DNA of 64,000 bases from Phenylobacterium deserti (GCF_003254705.1 NZ_QFYR01000001.1:124001-188000), one strand, 5' to 3'; shown: positions 1-12,044, counted from the stretch's first letter. Program-made: numbers and translations. The notes: a model not told the origin generated them from the sequence alone.

Positions 1-716
1 TCCAGTTCCCCGGCGGCGGCGTCGCCATGGGCATGTACAACCTCGACGAGTCGATCCGCGAGTTCGCCCGCGCGTCGTTGAACTACGGCCTGCAACGCGG
101 TTACCCGGTCTACCTGTCGACCAAGAACACCATCCTCAAGGCCTATGACGGGCGCTTCAAGGACATCTTCCAGGAAGTCTACGAGGCTGAGTTCGCCGAC
201 AAGTTCAAGGAAGCGAACATCGTCTACGAACACCGCCTGATCGACGACATGGTCGCCTCGGCCCTGAAGTGGTCCGGCGGCTTCGTCTGGGCGTGCAAGA
301 ACTACGACGGCGACGTGCAGTCGGATCAGGTCGCCCAAGGCTTCGGCTCGCTCGGTCTCATGACTTCGGTGCTGGTCACGCCGGACGGCAAGACCATGGA
401 AGCCGAAGCCGCCCACGGCACGGTGACCCGCCACTTCCGCCAGCACCAGCGCGGCGAAGCGACCTCGACCAACTCGATCGCCTCCATCTTCGCCTGGACC
501 CGCGGCTTGCAGCACCGCGCCAAGCTCGACGGCAACGCCGAGCTCGACCGGTTCGCCAAGACACTGGAGAAGGTCTGCGTGGACACCGTCGAAAGCGGCG
601 CCATGACCAAGGACCTGGCCCTGCTGGTGGGCGATACCCAAGGCTGGCTGACCACCGAAGGCTTCATCGACCGCGTGGCCGAGAACCTCGAGAAGGCGTT
701 GGCTGAAGCCGCCTAA
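1..716 (+). CDS. icd: NADP-dependent isocitrate dehydrogenase, C-terminal part (5' truncated by window)
   Basis: Oxidative decarboxylation of isocitrate to 2-oxoglutarate in the cytosol (TCA cycle). The reading frame is open from the first bases of the window, entering as [20 protein letters not shown], so the start codon lies upstream and only about 238 C-terminal residues are present. Recognisable dimeric, eukaryote-like NADP-IDH blocks include the [17 protein letters not shown] segment, the [16 protein letters not shown] block and [14 protein letters not shown], the coenzyme-binding region, followed by [16 protein letters not shown]. It ends at a TAA followed by a strong terminator. The downstream esterase gene is probably separately transcribed. 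No sign of damage in the visible part. Confidence 0.96.
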   Translation, partial: QFPGGGVAMGMYNLDESIREFARASLNYGLQRGYPVYLSTKNTILKAYDGRFKDIFQEVYEAEFADKFKEANIVYEHRLIDDMVASALKWSGGFVWACKNYDGDVQSDQVAQGFGSLGLMTSVLVTPDGKTMEAEAAHGTVTRHFRQHQRGEATSTNSIASIFAWTRGLQHRAKLDGNAELDRFAKTLEKVCVDTVESGAMTKDLALLVGDTQGWLTTEGFIDRVAENLEKALAEAA

Positions 717-743
717 GGTCTCCTCGTGATCTAATCACGGAAA

Positions 744-769
744 GGCCGCCCCTTCGGGCGGCCTTTTTT
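744..769 (+). terminator. Rho-independent terminator after icd
   Basis: Perfect 8-bp GC-rich stem (744-751 with 756-763) with a CTTC tetraloop, followed directly by six T (764-769). It lies 28 bases after the icd stop codon. Confidence 0.93.
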
Positions 770-832
770 GTTTGCGCATGCACCAGCCTGATGCTGGGCT
801 ACGATGAAGCAGGATCTTCGGAGGCGTTGCGC

Positions 833-1891
833 GTGGTGGGGAATATCGCGGGCTTGGTGGCTGGGTTGCTGGCCACAGCGGCCGTGGCGGCCGAGCCCCT
901 GCCGGTCAACATAGGCGGACGAACGACGCCTCTGCCAGGCGGCGCACACGAGTTCGGCTGGCCGGGGGTCTACTTCGAGAGCCGCTTCAAAGGGCCGGAG
1001 GTCAGTGTTGCGGCCGAAACCCAGGGCGAGCACCTGGCGGTGATCATTGACGGACAAGAGCGGGCCATCGTGCGTGAGCCCGGCCCAACGCGACTGACCT
1101 TCTCGGATCTCGGACCGGGCGAACACACGATCCGGCTGCAGAAGACGACCGAGGATCGGAACAGCCGCGCGCGGTTCCTGGGCTTCTTCCCCGGAAAGGC
1201 GACCAGCCCCCTGCCCGCCGCGCCACTCTCCCGGCAAATCGAATTCATCGGCGACAGCTATACCGTCGGCTATGCGAACACGTCGGGCAGCCGCACCTGC
1301 AGCCAGACCGAGATCCACGACACGACCGACACCCGTAAGGCGTTCGGGCCCCTTTTCGCCGAGAAGCTTGACGCTGACTACGGGGTCGAAGCCTGGTCCG
1401 GCTTCGGCGTGGTGCGCAATTACAACGGGGTCTCGCCCGAGCTGTCGGCGCTGAAGGTTTATCCAAGAGTGATACCGGCGGATTCTATGGGGCAAGCGCC
1501 CAACTCGCCCGATTGGAAGCCGCAGCTCATCGTTATCGGCCTGGGTACGAACGATTTTTCGACACCGCTGCACACGGGCGAGCGCTGGTCCGACCAGAAA
1601 GAGCTGCGAGCCGATTACCGGGCGCAGTACGTCGCCTTCGTCCAGGAACTCGCCAAGCGGCAGCCGCAGGCGCGATTCATCCTGATGGCCAATGCCGACT
1701 GGCGCGGCGAGGTGGAGGATGTGGCCTCGCAGGTGAGCCGCCGCCTTCCTGGTCGGGTCCGTGTTCTGGGCTTCAGCGGCCTGGAGCTTACAGCCTGCGA
1801 CTACCACCCAAGCCTGAACGACCATGCCGCACTGGCTGAGCAGCTAGTGATGACGGCCGGCCTGTTCGGGCCGGAGCTCTGGGCTCGCTGA
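833..1891 (+). CDS. Exported SGNH/GDSL hydrolase, carbohydrate-esterase-2-like
   Basis: Probably removes acetyl or similar ester groups from a polysaccharide outside the cytoplasm. A hydrophobic signal peptide ending near AAVAAEP is followed by a beta-rich N-terminal domain (about residues 30-125) and a C-terminal SGNH hydrolase domain. Catalytic blocks are IGDSYTVGY (nucleophile Ser about 142), GLGTNDFS (oxyanion Asn) and CDYHPSLNDH (Asp about 323, His about 325). This two-domain order is typical of CE2 esterases. The frame is open from an ATG at 791, but that codon lacks a Shine-Dalgarno and would put acidic residues before the signal peptide. GTG 833, with GAGG 8 bases upstream, is preferred, without certainty. 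It is convergent with alaS. The substrate is unknown. Confidence 0.8.
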   Translation: MVGNIAGLVAGLLATAAVAAEPLPVNIGGRTTPLPGGAHEFGWPGVYFESRFKGPEVSVAAETQGEHLAVIIDGQERAIVREPGPTRLTFSDLGPGEHTIRLQKTTEDRNSRARFLGFFPGKATSPLPAAPLSRQIEFIGDSYTVGYANTSGSRTCSQTEIHDTTDTRKAFGPLFAEKLDADYGVEAWSGFGVVRNYNGVSPELSALKVYPRVIPADSMGQAPNSPDWKPQLIVIGLGTNDFSTPLHTGERWSDQKELRADYRAQYVAFVQELAKRQPQARFILMANADWRGEVEDVASQVSRRLPGRVRVLGFSGLELTACDYHPSLNDHAALAEQLVMTAGLFGPELWAR

Positions 1892-1897
1892 GCTGCC

Positions 1898-4540
<2,643 letters not shown>

Positions 4541-4641
4541 GGCGTCGTTTCTTAACCGGACTGGGGCGCGGAAAGACCGCGCCGCACAAACTTAAGGACG
4601 GGCGACCGTTTACGGCGCCCCCTGCCAAAGGAAAAGCACGC

Positions 4642-4680
4642 AAGAAAAGGACGCCTGGAGCGTGGGGCTCCAGACGTCCT
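4642..4680 (-). terminator. Rho-independent terminator between recA and alaS
   Basis: Inverted repeat 4649-4660 / 4669-4680. Read on the minus strand it forms a 12-bp stem with one G-U pair, and is followed by TTTTCTT. On the plus strand the same position would be an A-C mismatch with no T-run, so the signal belongs to recA transcription. Confidence 0.85.
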
Positions 4681-4782
4681 GGCCTCTCGGCGGCGTCTTG
4701 CGTGCAGGGTGGGGGTCGAGACGGGCCGGGTTGGCGGGTGAGCTCGCCTCGGTCGCCGCAAGAGCCCGCGAGAGAGGTCTCT

Positions 4783-5850
4783 TTAGACGTCGTCCTCTTC
4801 GGAGGGGCCGACGAGCAGCTTCTCTTCCACCGCATCCTTGGCGCCGCGCACGGCCTTCTCGATGTCAGCAGCGATGTCCGGGTTGTTCTTGAGGAACTCG
4901 CGAACATTGTCGCGGCCCTGGCCGATCCGCTGGCTGCCGTAGGAGAACCACGAGCCGGACTTGTCGATGACGCCCGCCTTGACGCCGAGGTCGATGATCT
5001 CGCCCAGCTTGGAGATGCCCTCGCCGTACATGATGTCGAACTCGACCTCGCGGAACGGCGGGGCCACCTTGTTCTTCACCACCTTCACGCGGACGTTGTT
5101 GCCGACGATCTCGTCACGCTGCTTCACCGAACCGGTGCGGCGGATGTCGAGGCGGACCGAGGCGTAGAACTTCAGGGCGTTACCGCCCGTGGTCGTCTCG
5201 GGCGAGCCGTACATGACCCCGATCTTCATCCGGATCTGGTTGATGAAGATGACCAGGGTCTTGGACTTGGAGATCGAGCCGGTCAGCTTGCGCAGCGCCT
5301 GGCTCATCAGGCGGGCCTGCAAGCCGGGGAGTTGGTCGCCCATCTCGCCTTCGATTTCCGCCCGGGGGGTCAAGGCCGCCACGGAGTCGACCACGATCAC
5401 GTCGATGGCGCCGGAGCGCACCAGGGTGTCGGTGATCTCGAGCGCCTGCTCGCCGGTGTCCGGCTGGGAGACCAGCAGGTCGTCCAGGTTCACGCCCAGC
5501 TTGTGGGCGTAGGACGGATCCAGGGCGTGCTCGGCGTCAACGAAGGCGGCGGTGCCGCCGGCCTTCTGCACTTCCGCCACCACATGGAGTGCGAGCGTCG
5601 TCTTACCGGAAGACTCCGGACCGTAAATCTCGACGATCCGGCCTTTAGGCAGGCCGCCAATGCCGAGCGCCATGTCCAGGCCGAGCGAGCCGGTCGACAC
5701 GGACTCGATCTCGACGATCTTGCCCTTGTTCCCGAGCTTCATCACCGAGCCTTTGCCGAAGGCCCGATCAATTTGCGACAGCGCCGCTTCCAGAGCGCGC
5801 TGCTTATCACCTTCTTCTTTTGCCACGAGCCTCAACGCCGATTGGGTCAT
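4783..5850 (-). CDS. recA: Recombinase RecA
   Basis: ATP-dependent strand exchange protein and co-protease for LexA self-cleavage in the SOS response. The 355-residue length is normal. The N-terminal oligomerisation helix ([25 protein letters not shown]) precedes Walker [10 protein letters not shown] at residues 77-85. The core contains [22 protein letters not shown] (Walker B and loop L1 region), [33 protein letters not shown] (L2 region) and the C-terminal [14 protein letters not shown] block followed by an acidic tail (GPSEEDDV). The promoter region carries a LexA box, so SOS autoregulation is expected. A terminator follows. The gene order recA then alaS, with icd beyond on the other strand, fits Caulobacterales. 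Confidence 0.99.
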   Translation of the reverse strand: MTQSALRLVAKEEGDKQRALEAALSQIDRAFGKGSVMKLGNKGKIVEIESVSTGSLGLDMALGIGGLPKGRIVEIYGPESSGKTTLALHVVAEVQKAGGTAAFVDAEHALDPSYAHKLGVNLDDLLVSQPDTGEQALEITDTLVRSGAIDVIVVDSVAALTPRAEIEGEMGDQLPGLQARLMSQALRKLTGSISKSKTLVIFINQIRMKIGVMYGSPETTTGGNALKFYASVRLDIRRTGSVKQRDEIVGNNVRVKVVKNKVAPPFREVEFDIMYGEGISKLGEIIDLGVKAGVIDKSGSWFSYGSQRIGQGRDNVREFLKNNPDIAADIEKAVRGAKDAVEEKLLVGPSEEDDV

Positions 5851-5921
5851 TTATCCGAGCCCTCTTATCCCACGATTCCGCCAACCCGGCTGTTGGGCGC
5901 CTCGCCGCGGCCGAGGACTCA

Positions 5922-5957
5922 CATGTACGCCGTTTGTTCTACGTTCGCAAGATGTTC
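5922..5957 (-). promoter_or_regulatory. recA promoter with alphaproteobacterial LexA (SOS) box
   Basis: The plus strand shows GTTC at 5943-5946, seven bases, then GTTC at 5954-5957, exactly the GTTC-N7-GTTC direct repeat bound by alphaproteobacterial LexA. A third GTTC lies at 5936-5939. Read towards recA, a sigma70-like TTGCGA (5945-5950) and TACATG (5922-5927) are 17 bases apart, so the LexA box covers the -35 element. The rest of the 323-base gap 5851-6173 shows no convincing gene. It ends with the purine-rich leader of the kinase gene. Confidence 0.8.
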
Positions 5958-6173
5958 TCTTTTGGATCGGGCCGCGGCGCATCCGCTAGTTGCACCAACG
6001 CTTGGGCCTGCCGGGACAAACCTGCGGCGGGCCGATCCCCTTGCTCTACGCTCGGCAGAACGGCTGCTTAGTTGAAGGATTTGCTGAGGTTTTTCCCCCT
6101 GCTCAACCACTCGGAAATCATAGCTCGGTAGAACGACGGCGAGCCCCGCGAGGGGGAGCTCCGGAACCCGCTC

Positions 6174-7928
6174 TTGTTCGAACAGATCGCCATCGAACTC
6201 TTCTTCCAGCGGGCGGTGCGCGATCACGTCGTGCTCCGAGCCCTCGGATTGGCGGTCATCTGCTACGCGCTGATCAGCTCCGGCCTGCTGCCTGCGACGA
6301 GCACCGCCGTCTGGGCGGGCCTGCTTGGCTCGGCTGAGATCGGCCTCAGGCTCTGGGGCCGGACAGTGCTTCACCGGCTGAACGAGCCGGCGATCGCCCG
6401 TCGCGCCATGCGTGACTTGACCATCTGGGCCGCCGTTCTGGCCGCGCTCTACGCGGCCCCGCCCATGATGATCTTCCAAGAAGGCAGCATGGGCGGAGCG
6501 GTTGCCCTGGCGATCTGCACGGCGGTGCTGCTGGTGATCTGCGCCCAGCACAACCTGACGCGGCTAATGTTCTACACTTCGGCGCCCGTGCCGGCTGCCG
6601 GCGTGGTCCTGAGCATCCTGGCCTTCGCACCGCCCGCGCATGCTGTCGCCGTCGTGGCTATGGCTGCCGCGCTTTTGGCGAACGCGCGCAACCTGCACCA
6701 CGCCAGCGCCGACACGTTCCGCGATCTGGTGGAAAGCCGTCTCAAGGCGGAGCGGACGACGGAAGACCTGCACGACGCTCTATTGTCGGCGCAGGACGCC
6801 AACGCGGCCAAGAGCACCTTCCTCGCGACGATGAGCCATGAGATCCGCACCCCGCTGAACGGCGTGTTGGGCATGGCGGAAGCCCTGTCGCACGCCCAGC
6901 TCGATCCCCGCAGCGCCGAGCAGGTGCAGGTGATCCGCAGCTCGGGCAAGGCCCTGCTCGCCATCCTCAACGACGTCCTTGATCTGTCGAAGATCGAGGC
7001 CGGGCGGCTGGACATCCAGGCGGCCGAGTTCGACCTCGTCGCTGCGGTGAAGGACATCGCCACCCTGTTCGCCGCCAGCGCCGCCGAGAAGGATGTGGTT
7101 CTGCGGACGGAGTTGGCTTGGGCGCAGGGCCTGTACCTGGGCGATCCGGCGCGGGTGCGGCAGATCCTTTCGAACCTGGTCTCAAACGCTGTGAAGTTCA
7201 CCTCGGAAGGCGAGGTGACGATCCGGGCGCAGCGTACGGCCGAGGGGGTGGAGCTGAGGGTGTCGGACACCGGGATCGGTGTCGCTCCGGACAAGCTGGC
7301 CGAACTGTTCGAGCGCTTCACCCAGGCCGATGGGTCGATCACGCGGCGCTTCGGCGGCACGGGCCTGGGCCTGGCGATCTGCCGGGAGCTTTGCGGGCTG
7401 ATGGGCGGCGACATCCGGGCGGAGAGCAAGCTGGGCGAAGGCTCGACCTTCGTCGTTCGACTGCCCCTCGCCTACCTGCGGGAGGCGGCGGTTCCGCATC
7501 GCGAGGAGGCGCAGATCCAGGCGCTCCGACCGATGCGTGTGCTGTGTGCAGAAGACAATCCTATCAACCAGCTTGTGTTGCGCACCTTGCTGGCGGAACT
7601 GGGGTGCGATCCGACCATGGCGGCCAACGGCCAGGAGGCGCTGGAGCTCTGGCGCGGCGGCGAGTGGGACGTGGTGCTGATGGACATGCGCATGCCGGTG
7701 ATGGACGGGATGACCGCCATCCGCGAGATCCGAGCCGAAGAGAAGGCGCACGGGCGGGGGCGGACCGCCATCGTGGCGCTGACCGCCGACGCCCTGCACG
7801 AGCAGGTTCAGGCGCAGCGGATCGCCGGGGCCGACCTGCACCTGGCCAAGCCCATTGAGACCAGCGCGCTGATGGCGGTTCTTTCAGCCGCCGAAGCGCT
7901 GACGGCGCAAGGCCGGCGCGCGGCCTGA
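6174..7928 (+). CDS. Membrane hybrid histidine kinase with C-terminal receiver
   Basis: Sensor kinase that autophosphorylates and passes phosphate to its own receiver. Residues 1-185 form several hydrophobic segments (for example [51 protein letters not shown]), a membrane sensor without a large periplasmic domain. A short coiled coil leads to HisKA with [15 protein letters not shown] (His222), then HATPase_c with [11 protein letters not shown] (N box), SDTGIGV and [10 protein letters not shown]. The receiver (about 455-575) has VLCAEDNP, phospho-acceptor Asp504 in [13 protein letters not shown], and the Lys in LAKPIE. The start TTG 6174 is uncertain because the AGGGGGAG box is 16 bases upstream. 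It is divergent from recA across a shared control region. The signal and partner are not evident. Confidence 0.85.
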   Translation: MFEQIAIELFFQRAVRDHVVLRALGLAVICYALISSGLLPATSTAVWAGLLGSAEIGLRLWGRTVLHRLNEPAIARRAMRDLTIWAAVLAALYAAPPMMIFQEGSMGGAVALAICTAVLLVICAQHNLTRLMFYTSAPVPAAGVVLSILAFAPPAHAVAVVAMAAALLANARNLHHASADTFRDLVESRLKAERTTEDLHDALLSAQDANAAKSTFLATMSHEIRTPLNGVLGMAEALSHAQLDPRSAEQVQVIRSSGKALLAILNDVLDLSKIEAGRLDIQAAEFDLVAAVKDIATLFAASAAEKDVVLRTELAWAQGLYLGDPARVRQILSNLVSNAVKFTSEGEVTIRAQRTAEGVELRVSDTGIGVAPDKLAELFERFTQADGSITRRFGGTGLGLAICRELCGLMGGDIRAESKLGEGSTFVVRLPLAYLREAAVPHREEAQIQALRPMRVLCAEDNPINQLVLRTLLAELGCDPTMAANGQEALELWRGGEWDVVLMDMRMPVMDGMTAIREIRAEEKAHGRGRTAIVALTADALHEQVQAQRIAGADLHLAKPIETSALMAVLSAAEALTAQGRRAA

Positions 7929-8717
7929 TCAGGCCGCCAGGGCCGCCTCGGCCAGGGCGGCGTCCTCGAGCGCCCAGGGATGGAAGCCAGGGGCGAAGAA
8001 CTTGGCGAGTTCGGGCGCCATGCGTCGCAGCAGCCCCGGCCGACCCAGCAGGAAAAGGGCGAGTTCAGCGAGGGGGCGGGCGCCGGGATCGTGCTGGCGG
8101 CGCAGCTCGACGAAGTTCGGAACCATGACGCGCAGGAGCCGCCACAGGGTGTCGAGATAGCGCCAGCTGCGGAAGGCCCAGCGGCGCAGCGGCGACCAGC
8201 CGGAGGTGACCGCCGCCAGCACGTCAAACGCCACGGCCTTGTGCTCGATCTCCTCGGCCGCATGCCACAGCCAAAGGCGGCGGGTCTCCAGAGGCGCCGC
8301 CGCAAGGTGCTCCGGATGAGCGATCAGGTGATGGGCCAGCACGGCGGTGAAGTGTTCAAGGGCCACGGTGGTGGCAAGCTGCGCCACGTCGCTGCGAACG
8401 CGGACGCGGTCCAGCTCGCGCCGGGTGCGCGTCTCGAGCGGGGCGATGTCGTGGCCGGAGGCCTCGACTTGGGCGTTGAAGGCCAGGTGCTCGCGGGTGT
8501 GCAGCGCTTCCTGGGCGATGAACTGGCGGACCTGGCCGGCCAGCTCGCCGCCGACGGCGTCACGGTAGCGGCGGACGCTGTCCATGAAGAACCGTTCGCC
8601 CTGGGGAAACAACGCCGACAGGCTGTCGTAGAAGGCCGCCGCGACCGGCTCACAGCTCCGCCACTCGCCTACGGCGGCGGCGTCGATGTCGAAGCGGCGG
8701 TCACGAACTGTCAGCAT
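7929..8717 (-). CDS. Ferritin-like metal-dependent hydrolase family protein (PF10118-type)
   Basis: All-helical protein of 262 residues matching the predicted metal-dependent hydrolase family found widely in proteobacteria. The family's specific reaction is not established. Likely metal ligands are spread over helices: AQEALHTREHLAFN (about residues 88-100), ALEHFTAVLAHHLI (about 138-150) and WHAAEEIEHKAVAFDVL (about 169-185), the repeated E/H pattern of a di-iron or ferritin-like bundle. The C-terminal half is basic and Trp-rich (RRWAFRSWRYLDTLWRLLR). No signal peptide is seen. It ends one base after the kinase stop on the other strand, so it is convergent with it. The upstream gap of 59 bases is shared with a divergent GNAT gene. 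Confidence 0.75.
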   Translation of the reverse strand: MLTVRDRRFDIDAAAVGEWRSCEPVAAAFYDSLSALFPQGERFFMDSVRRYRDAVGGELAGQVRQFIAQEALHTREHLAFNAQVEASGHDIAPLETRTRRELDRVRVRSDVAQLATTVALEHFTAVLAHHLIAHPEHLAAAPLETRRLWLWHAAEEIEHKAVAFDVLAAVTSGWSPLRRWAFRSWRYLDTLWRLLRVMVPNFVELRRQHDPGARPLAELALFLLGRPGLLRRMAPELAKFFAPGFHPWALEDAALAEAALAA

Positions 8718-8776
8718 GACGCCAATGTCGCCGCGCAGGCTGAAGGAATGGTAGCGGACTGGCGAAGTCCGCTTGG

Positions 8777-9370
8777 ATGTGGCTTTGGGAACTCATGCCG
8801 CTGTTTCCCGCCACCCCGGCCGACCTGACGGATGTCGCCACGCTGGTGAACTCCGCCTACCGCGGAGACAGCTCGCGACAGGGCTGGACCACCGAAGCCG
8901 ACCTGCTGGGCGGGCAACGCACCGATCCGCAGACCCTGGCGCGTGATCTTGCAGCAGAGCCAGGCGCGGCGCTGCTGGTCCTGCGGGAGACCGCCGCCGG
9001 GCCGGCGCTTGGCACGGCCTGGCTGCAGCCGGCGGAAGGCGAGACCTGGTACGTCGGCATGCTGACCGTGCGGCCGGAGCTGCAGGATCGAGGACTTGGG
9101 CGCGGCCTGCTCGAAGCGGTGGAAGGCGCGGCGCTGGAGCGGGGAGCCCGGCGGCTCCGCATGACCGTCATCAATCTACGCGAGACCCTGATCGCTTGGT
9201 ACCTGCGGCGCGGCTACCAGCCGACCGGCGAAACAGAGCCGTTCCCCTACGGAGACGCCAGGTTCGGCCTGCCGCTGCGCGACGACCTGCACTTCGTCGT
9301 CTTGGAGAAGCCGCTCGGGCCCTCAGGCGTAAGCGATCAGGCAGCCAAGGGTGGCGGCCGAAAGCCATAA
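8777..9370 (+). CDS. GNAT-family N-acetyltransferase
   Basis: Likely transfers an acetyl group from acetyl-CoA to an unidentified small molecule or peptide amine. The fold signature is clear: strand 4 and motif A read WYVGMLTVRPELQDRGLGRGLLEAVEGAA, with the pyrophosphate-binding Q/R-x-x-G-x-G/A pattern in QDRGLGRG, followed by RLRMTVINLRETLIAWYLRRGYQPTG (motif B). The C-terminal tail runs 48 bases into the convergent membrane-protein gene, an unusually long overlap. The ATG at 8777 and an in-frame ATG at 8795 (MPLFPATPADL) are both possible starts. The second begins right at the domain and may be the true one. Confidence 0.78.
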   Translation: MWLWELMPLFPATPADLTDVATLVNSAYRGDSSRQGWTTEADLLGGQRTDPQTLARDLAAEPGAALLVLRETAAGPALGTAWLQPAEGETWYVGMLTVRPELQDRGLGRGLLEAVEGAALERGARRLRMTVINLRETLIAWYLRRGYQPTGETEPFPYGDARFGLPLRDDLHFVVLEKPLGPSGVSDQAAKGGGRKP

Positions 9371-9805
9371 AAGAAGAGAGCCGGCGGCCATGAAGCGGGC
9401 CAGAATCCCGGCCCGGCGATCCCAGTCCTCGAAGCGGCGGCCCCAGAGGGCGTGAAAGGCTGCGACGTTCAGCAAGGCCAGGCCGATGGCCAGCAGCTTC
9501 CAACGGAACACGGTCGAGCGAAGCAGCGGCTGGGCGTCGGCGGCGAACATCATGGTTCCGCTCGCGACCAGCAGGGCCAAGCCCAGCATCGCGGCCGGGA
9601 TCAGCACCTGCGACAGGGCGGCGACGGGCAGCCGGCGAAACAGGCCGGCCAGCCGCAGGTCCATCAGCCCGATGCCGCCGAGCAGCAGGATCAGCCCCAG
9701 AAGGTGCAGGAGGTTGGCCAGCGGGTAGCCGATGGCGGAGCCCCGCACCCAGGCGCCCAGCGGCGAAGCCTCCAGACCGGCGGCCAGCGCCGAGAGCGCC
9801 TCCAT
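9323..9805 (-). CDS. Small four-helix membrane protein (DUF6644/DUF2214-like)
   Basis: A 160-residue integral membrane protein with four hydrophobic stretches: ANLLHLLGLILLLGGIGLMDL, QVLIPAAMLGLALLVASGTMMF, WKLLAIGLALLNVAAFHALWG and FMAAGSLLLWLSAATLGCLIAYA. The pattern of a conserved His in helix 1 (LLHLLGL) and a Met-rich helix 2 resembles uncharacterised DUF6644/DUF2214 families, in which heme or metal binding has been suggested but not shown. It starts one base after the stop of the DUF6152-like gene, so the two are translated from one transcript. The 3' end overlaps the convergent GNAT gene by 48 bases. Confidence 0.65.
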   Translation of the reverse strand: MEALSALAAGLEASPLGAWVRGSAIGYPLANLLHLLGLILLLGGIGLMDLRLAGLFRRLPVAALSQVLIPAAMLGLALLVASGTMMFAADAQPLLRSTVFRWKLLAIGLALLNVAAFHALWGRRFEDWDRRAGILARFMAAGSLLLWLSAATLGCLIAYA

Positions 9806-9806
9806 G

Positions 9807-10172
9807 TCAGCGAAGTTCGACCGTCTTGCCGCCCGCCGTCACCCGCTCGATCCGCATCTCGGCCGTGCCGTCACGCCGGGGATAGCCCTCCAGCGTCACG
9901 GCCTTGCCGGGCGCCAGCATGGCGGGTGTGAGACCTCGGGCTTCCATGCGAGCTACAGGCGCCAGCACCACGTCCCAGGTCTTGCCCTGATAAGCTACCT
10001 TGGCTGTACCGTGGGGATTGCGCCAGGCGACGTCCGAAAGCGGCGCGGTCACCCGGATCGTCTTCTCCGCGTCGTAGGAGCCCCAACCGTGGTGCGCGAC
10101 GGCGGCGGCAGGCGCCAGCATGACCGCGACAGCGGCGGCCACGGGGGCGGTGAGACCAAGAGCTTTCAGCAT
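9807..10172 (-). CDS. Exported DUF6152-family protein
   Basis: Small periplasmic protein of 121 residues with a signal peptide (ALGLTAPVAAAVAVMLAPAAAVAHHG). The mature part starts HHGWGSYDAEKTIRVTAPLSDVAWRNPHG, the hallmark of the DUF6152 family, with a His-His N-terminus, and continues as a beta-rich domain (WDVVLAPVARMEARGLTPAMLAPGKAVTLEGYPRRDG). The function is unknown. The exposed N-terminal His pair after cleavage could bind a metal such as copper, which is an inference. A strong AGGAGG ribosome site precedes ATG 10172. First gene of a two-gene operon with the membrane protein at 9323-9805. Confidence 0.75.
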   Translation of the reverse strand: MLKALGLTAPVAAAVAVMLAPAAAVAHHGWGSYDAEKTIRVTAPLSDVAWRNPHGTAKVAYQGKTWDVVLAPVARMEARGLTPAMLAPGKAVTLEGYPRRDGTAEMRIERVTAGGKTVELR

Positions 10173-10281
10173 GAACGGTCCTCCTTGTGATGATCCATCT
10201 TAGCGCCGAAGCGCGGCGGTTCAGATCACGCCGGTGTGAAAGCGCTGGAGCCTGGCGCCCAGCTCACGCAAAACAGGCCTG

Positions 10282-11622
10282 ATGTCCCGCATCAACGACC
10301 TCTTCCGCCTGCCCACCACCGCCACGGCGCCGTTCTGTCCCAGCGAGGTGCGGGGCGTGATCGCGACGCCGGAGGGCGCAAACCTTTGGAAGCGGATCGC
10401 CACCTTCGCCGGACCCGGCCTGCTGGTGGCCGTAGGTTACATGGACCCCGGCAACTGGGCGACGGACATCGAGGCCGGCTCACGGCTGGGCACGGACCTG
10501 CTGTTCATCATCGGGCTGTCGAGCCTGGGGGCCATCCTGTTCCAGTGCCTGGCGCTGCGGCTGGGGCTGGTGACCGGGCGTGACCTCGCCCAGGCCTGCG
10601 CCGACCGCTATGCCGGCGCGACGCGGATCTTCCTGTGGGTGCTGGCGGAGATCGCGATCATCGCCACCGACGTGGCCGAGGTGCTGGGCGCGGCCCTGGC
10701 GTTCAAGCTGCTGCTAGGCCTGCCCCTGTGGGGCGGCGTGCTGCTGACGGCGCTCGACCTGCTTTTCGTGCTCGGCCTGCAGGGCGTGGGCTTCCGCAAG
10801 GTGGAGGCGATCATCCTGGCGCTGGTGGCGACCATCGGCGGATGCTTCCTCCTGGAGCTGATCCTCGCGCGGCCAGACGCTGCGGCCGTGGCCCACGGCA
10901 TGATCCCGGACCTGCGGCGGCTGGAGCAGCCGCACGCGCTCTATCTTGCGATCGGCATCGTGGGCGCGACGATCATGCCCCACAACCTCTACCTCCATTC
11001 TTCGATCGTGCAGACGCGTCGGGTGGGTGCGGAGCAGACGGGACAAGCGGTGCGGCTGGCCACAGCGGACACAGTGGTGTCCCTGCTGCTGGCGATGCTG
11101 GTGAACGGGTCGATCCTGCTGCTGGCGGCCACCGCCTTCCACGCCAACGGGCACACCGAGATCGCCGACATCGAGGACGCCCACCGGCTGCTGGAGCCGA
11201 TCACGGGCGCGGCGCTGGCCGGCGTCGCCTTCGCCCTGGCGCTGCTGGCGTCGGGCCAGAGTTCAACCTTCACCGGCACAATCGCGGGCCAGGTGGTTCT
11301 GGAGGGCTTCCTGAACCTGAAGATCCCCTGCTGGCAGCGAAGGGTGATCACCCGAGTGCTGGCGGTGGTCCCCGCCCTGGCGGGCGTGCTGATCCTGGGA
11401 GAAGGCTCGGTCGGTCGCCTGCTGGTGTTCACCCAGGTGATCCTGGCGGCCCAATTGCCGTTCGCCCTTTATCCGCTGGTGCGGCTGACCTCGGACAAGC
11501 AGCTGATGGGGCGGTTCGTGACGCCGGCCGCTTTCAGGCTGCTGGCGTGGGGCCTGTTCAGCCTGCTGACCGCAGCGGATATCTGGCTGGTGGCGAAGAT
11601 CGGCGGCGGCCTGCTGGCCTGA
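10282..11622 (+). CDS. mntH: Nramp-family divalent metal (Mn2+/Fe2+) transporter
   Basis: Proton-coupled uptake of manganese or ferrous iron across the inner membrane. The 446 residues form about 11 transmembrane helices. The metal-binding signature in helix 1 reads VGYMDPGNWATDIEAGS (Asp55, Asn58) and that in helix 6 reads IVGATIMPHNLYLHSS (Met232, His234), both intact. The conserved SGQSSTFTGTIAGQVVLEGFL block follows. MntH is preferred over a Nramp-related magnesium carrier because the DPGN and MPH motifs are complete. The 109-base upstream gap to a divergent gene shows no obvious MntR or Fur box. No partner gene is linked. Confidence 0.9.
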   Translation: MSRINDLFRLPTTATAPFCPSEVRGVIATPEGANLWKRIATFAGPGLLVAVGYMDPGNWATDIEAGSRLGTDLLFIIGLSSLGAILFQCLALRLGLVTGRDLAQACADRYAGATRIFLWVLAEIAIIATDVAEVLGAALAFKLLLGLPLWGGVLLTALDLLFVLGLQGVGFRKVEAIILALVATIGGCFLLELILARPDAAAVAHGMIPDLRRLEQPHALYLAIGIVGATIMPHNLYLHSSIVQTRRVGAEQTGQAVRLATADTVVSLLLAMLVNGSILLLAATAFHANGHTEIADIEDAHRLLEPITGAALAGVAFALALLASGQSSTFTGTIAGQVVLEGFLNLKIPCWQRRVITRVLAVVPALAGVLILGEGSVGRLLVFTQVILAAQLPFALYPLVRLTSDKQLMGRFVTPAAFRLLAWGLFSLLTAADIWLVAKIGGGLLA

Positions 11623-11692
11623 GCGGAACCCCGGCGGCGAGCGCCGGTTTGGCCCGTGCGGGCGATGCGCGTCCGCCGCACGGAGAACTTGG

Positions 11693-12016
11693 ATGCTTAT
11701 GCGATCGAAGAGCGCGGCCTGGTTGGCCGCCGGCGCGCTGTTGGCGAGCTCCGGCCTTCTGGCCGCTTGCGACAAGTCGGCTCAAAACGGCGACGGCACG
11801 ACCGCCGAAAATGCGGTGGGCACCGCCGCCTACACGCCCAATGGCCAGGTGACCCCGATCGGGGCCGACACCGACAAGCTGGACTCGCCTGAGGTGACCG
11901 CCCAGGCGCCGGCGAACAGCGCGACGGGCGCAGGCGCGCCTGCGACCACCACCGCCCCCGAGGGCGGCATGGCGGCCCAGACCAGCGCCGGCGCGACCGG
12001 CAGCGCCGCGCCCTGA
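11693..12016 (+). CDS. Small Ala/Thr-rich lipoprotein of unknown function
   Basis: A 107-residue predicted outer- or inner-membrane lipoprotein. A basic n-region (MLMRSKS) and hydrophobic segment lead to the lipobox LLAAC, with Cys26 as the lipidation site. The mature part is low in complexity, rich in Ala, Thr, Gly and Pro (APATTTAPEGGMAAQTSAGA), without a recognisable domain, and is probably disordered. GGAG lies about 8 bases before ATG 11693. It follows mntH by 70 bases and is convergent with the LOG-family gene. I do not recognise the gene beyond this. Confidence 0.7.
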   Translation: MLMRSKSAAWLAAGALLASSGLLAACDKSAQNGDGTTAENAVGTAAYTPNGQVTPIGADTDKLDSPEVTAQAPANSATGAGAPATTTAPEGGMAAQTSAGATGSAAP

Positions 12017-12044
12017 CGCGAGGCTTCGGTGCGGGCGGCGGGCT

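Noticed and set aside
4702..6075. Plus-strand open frame opposite recA
   Set aside because: Antisense shadow of recA extending into the promoter, with no domain and no ribosome site.
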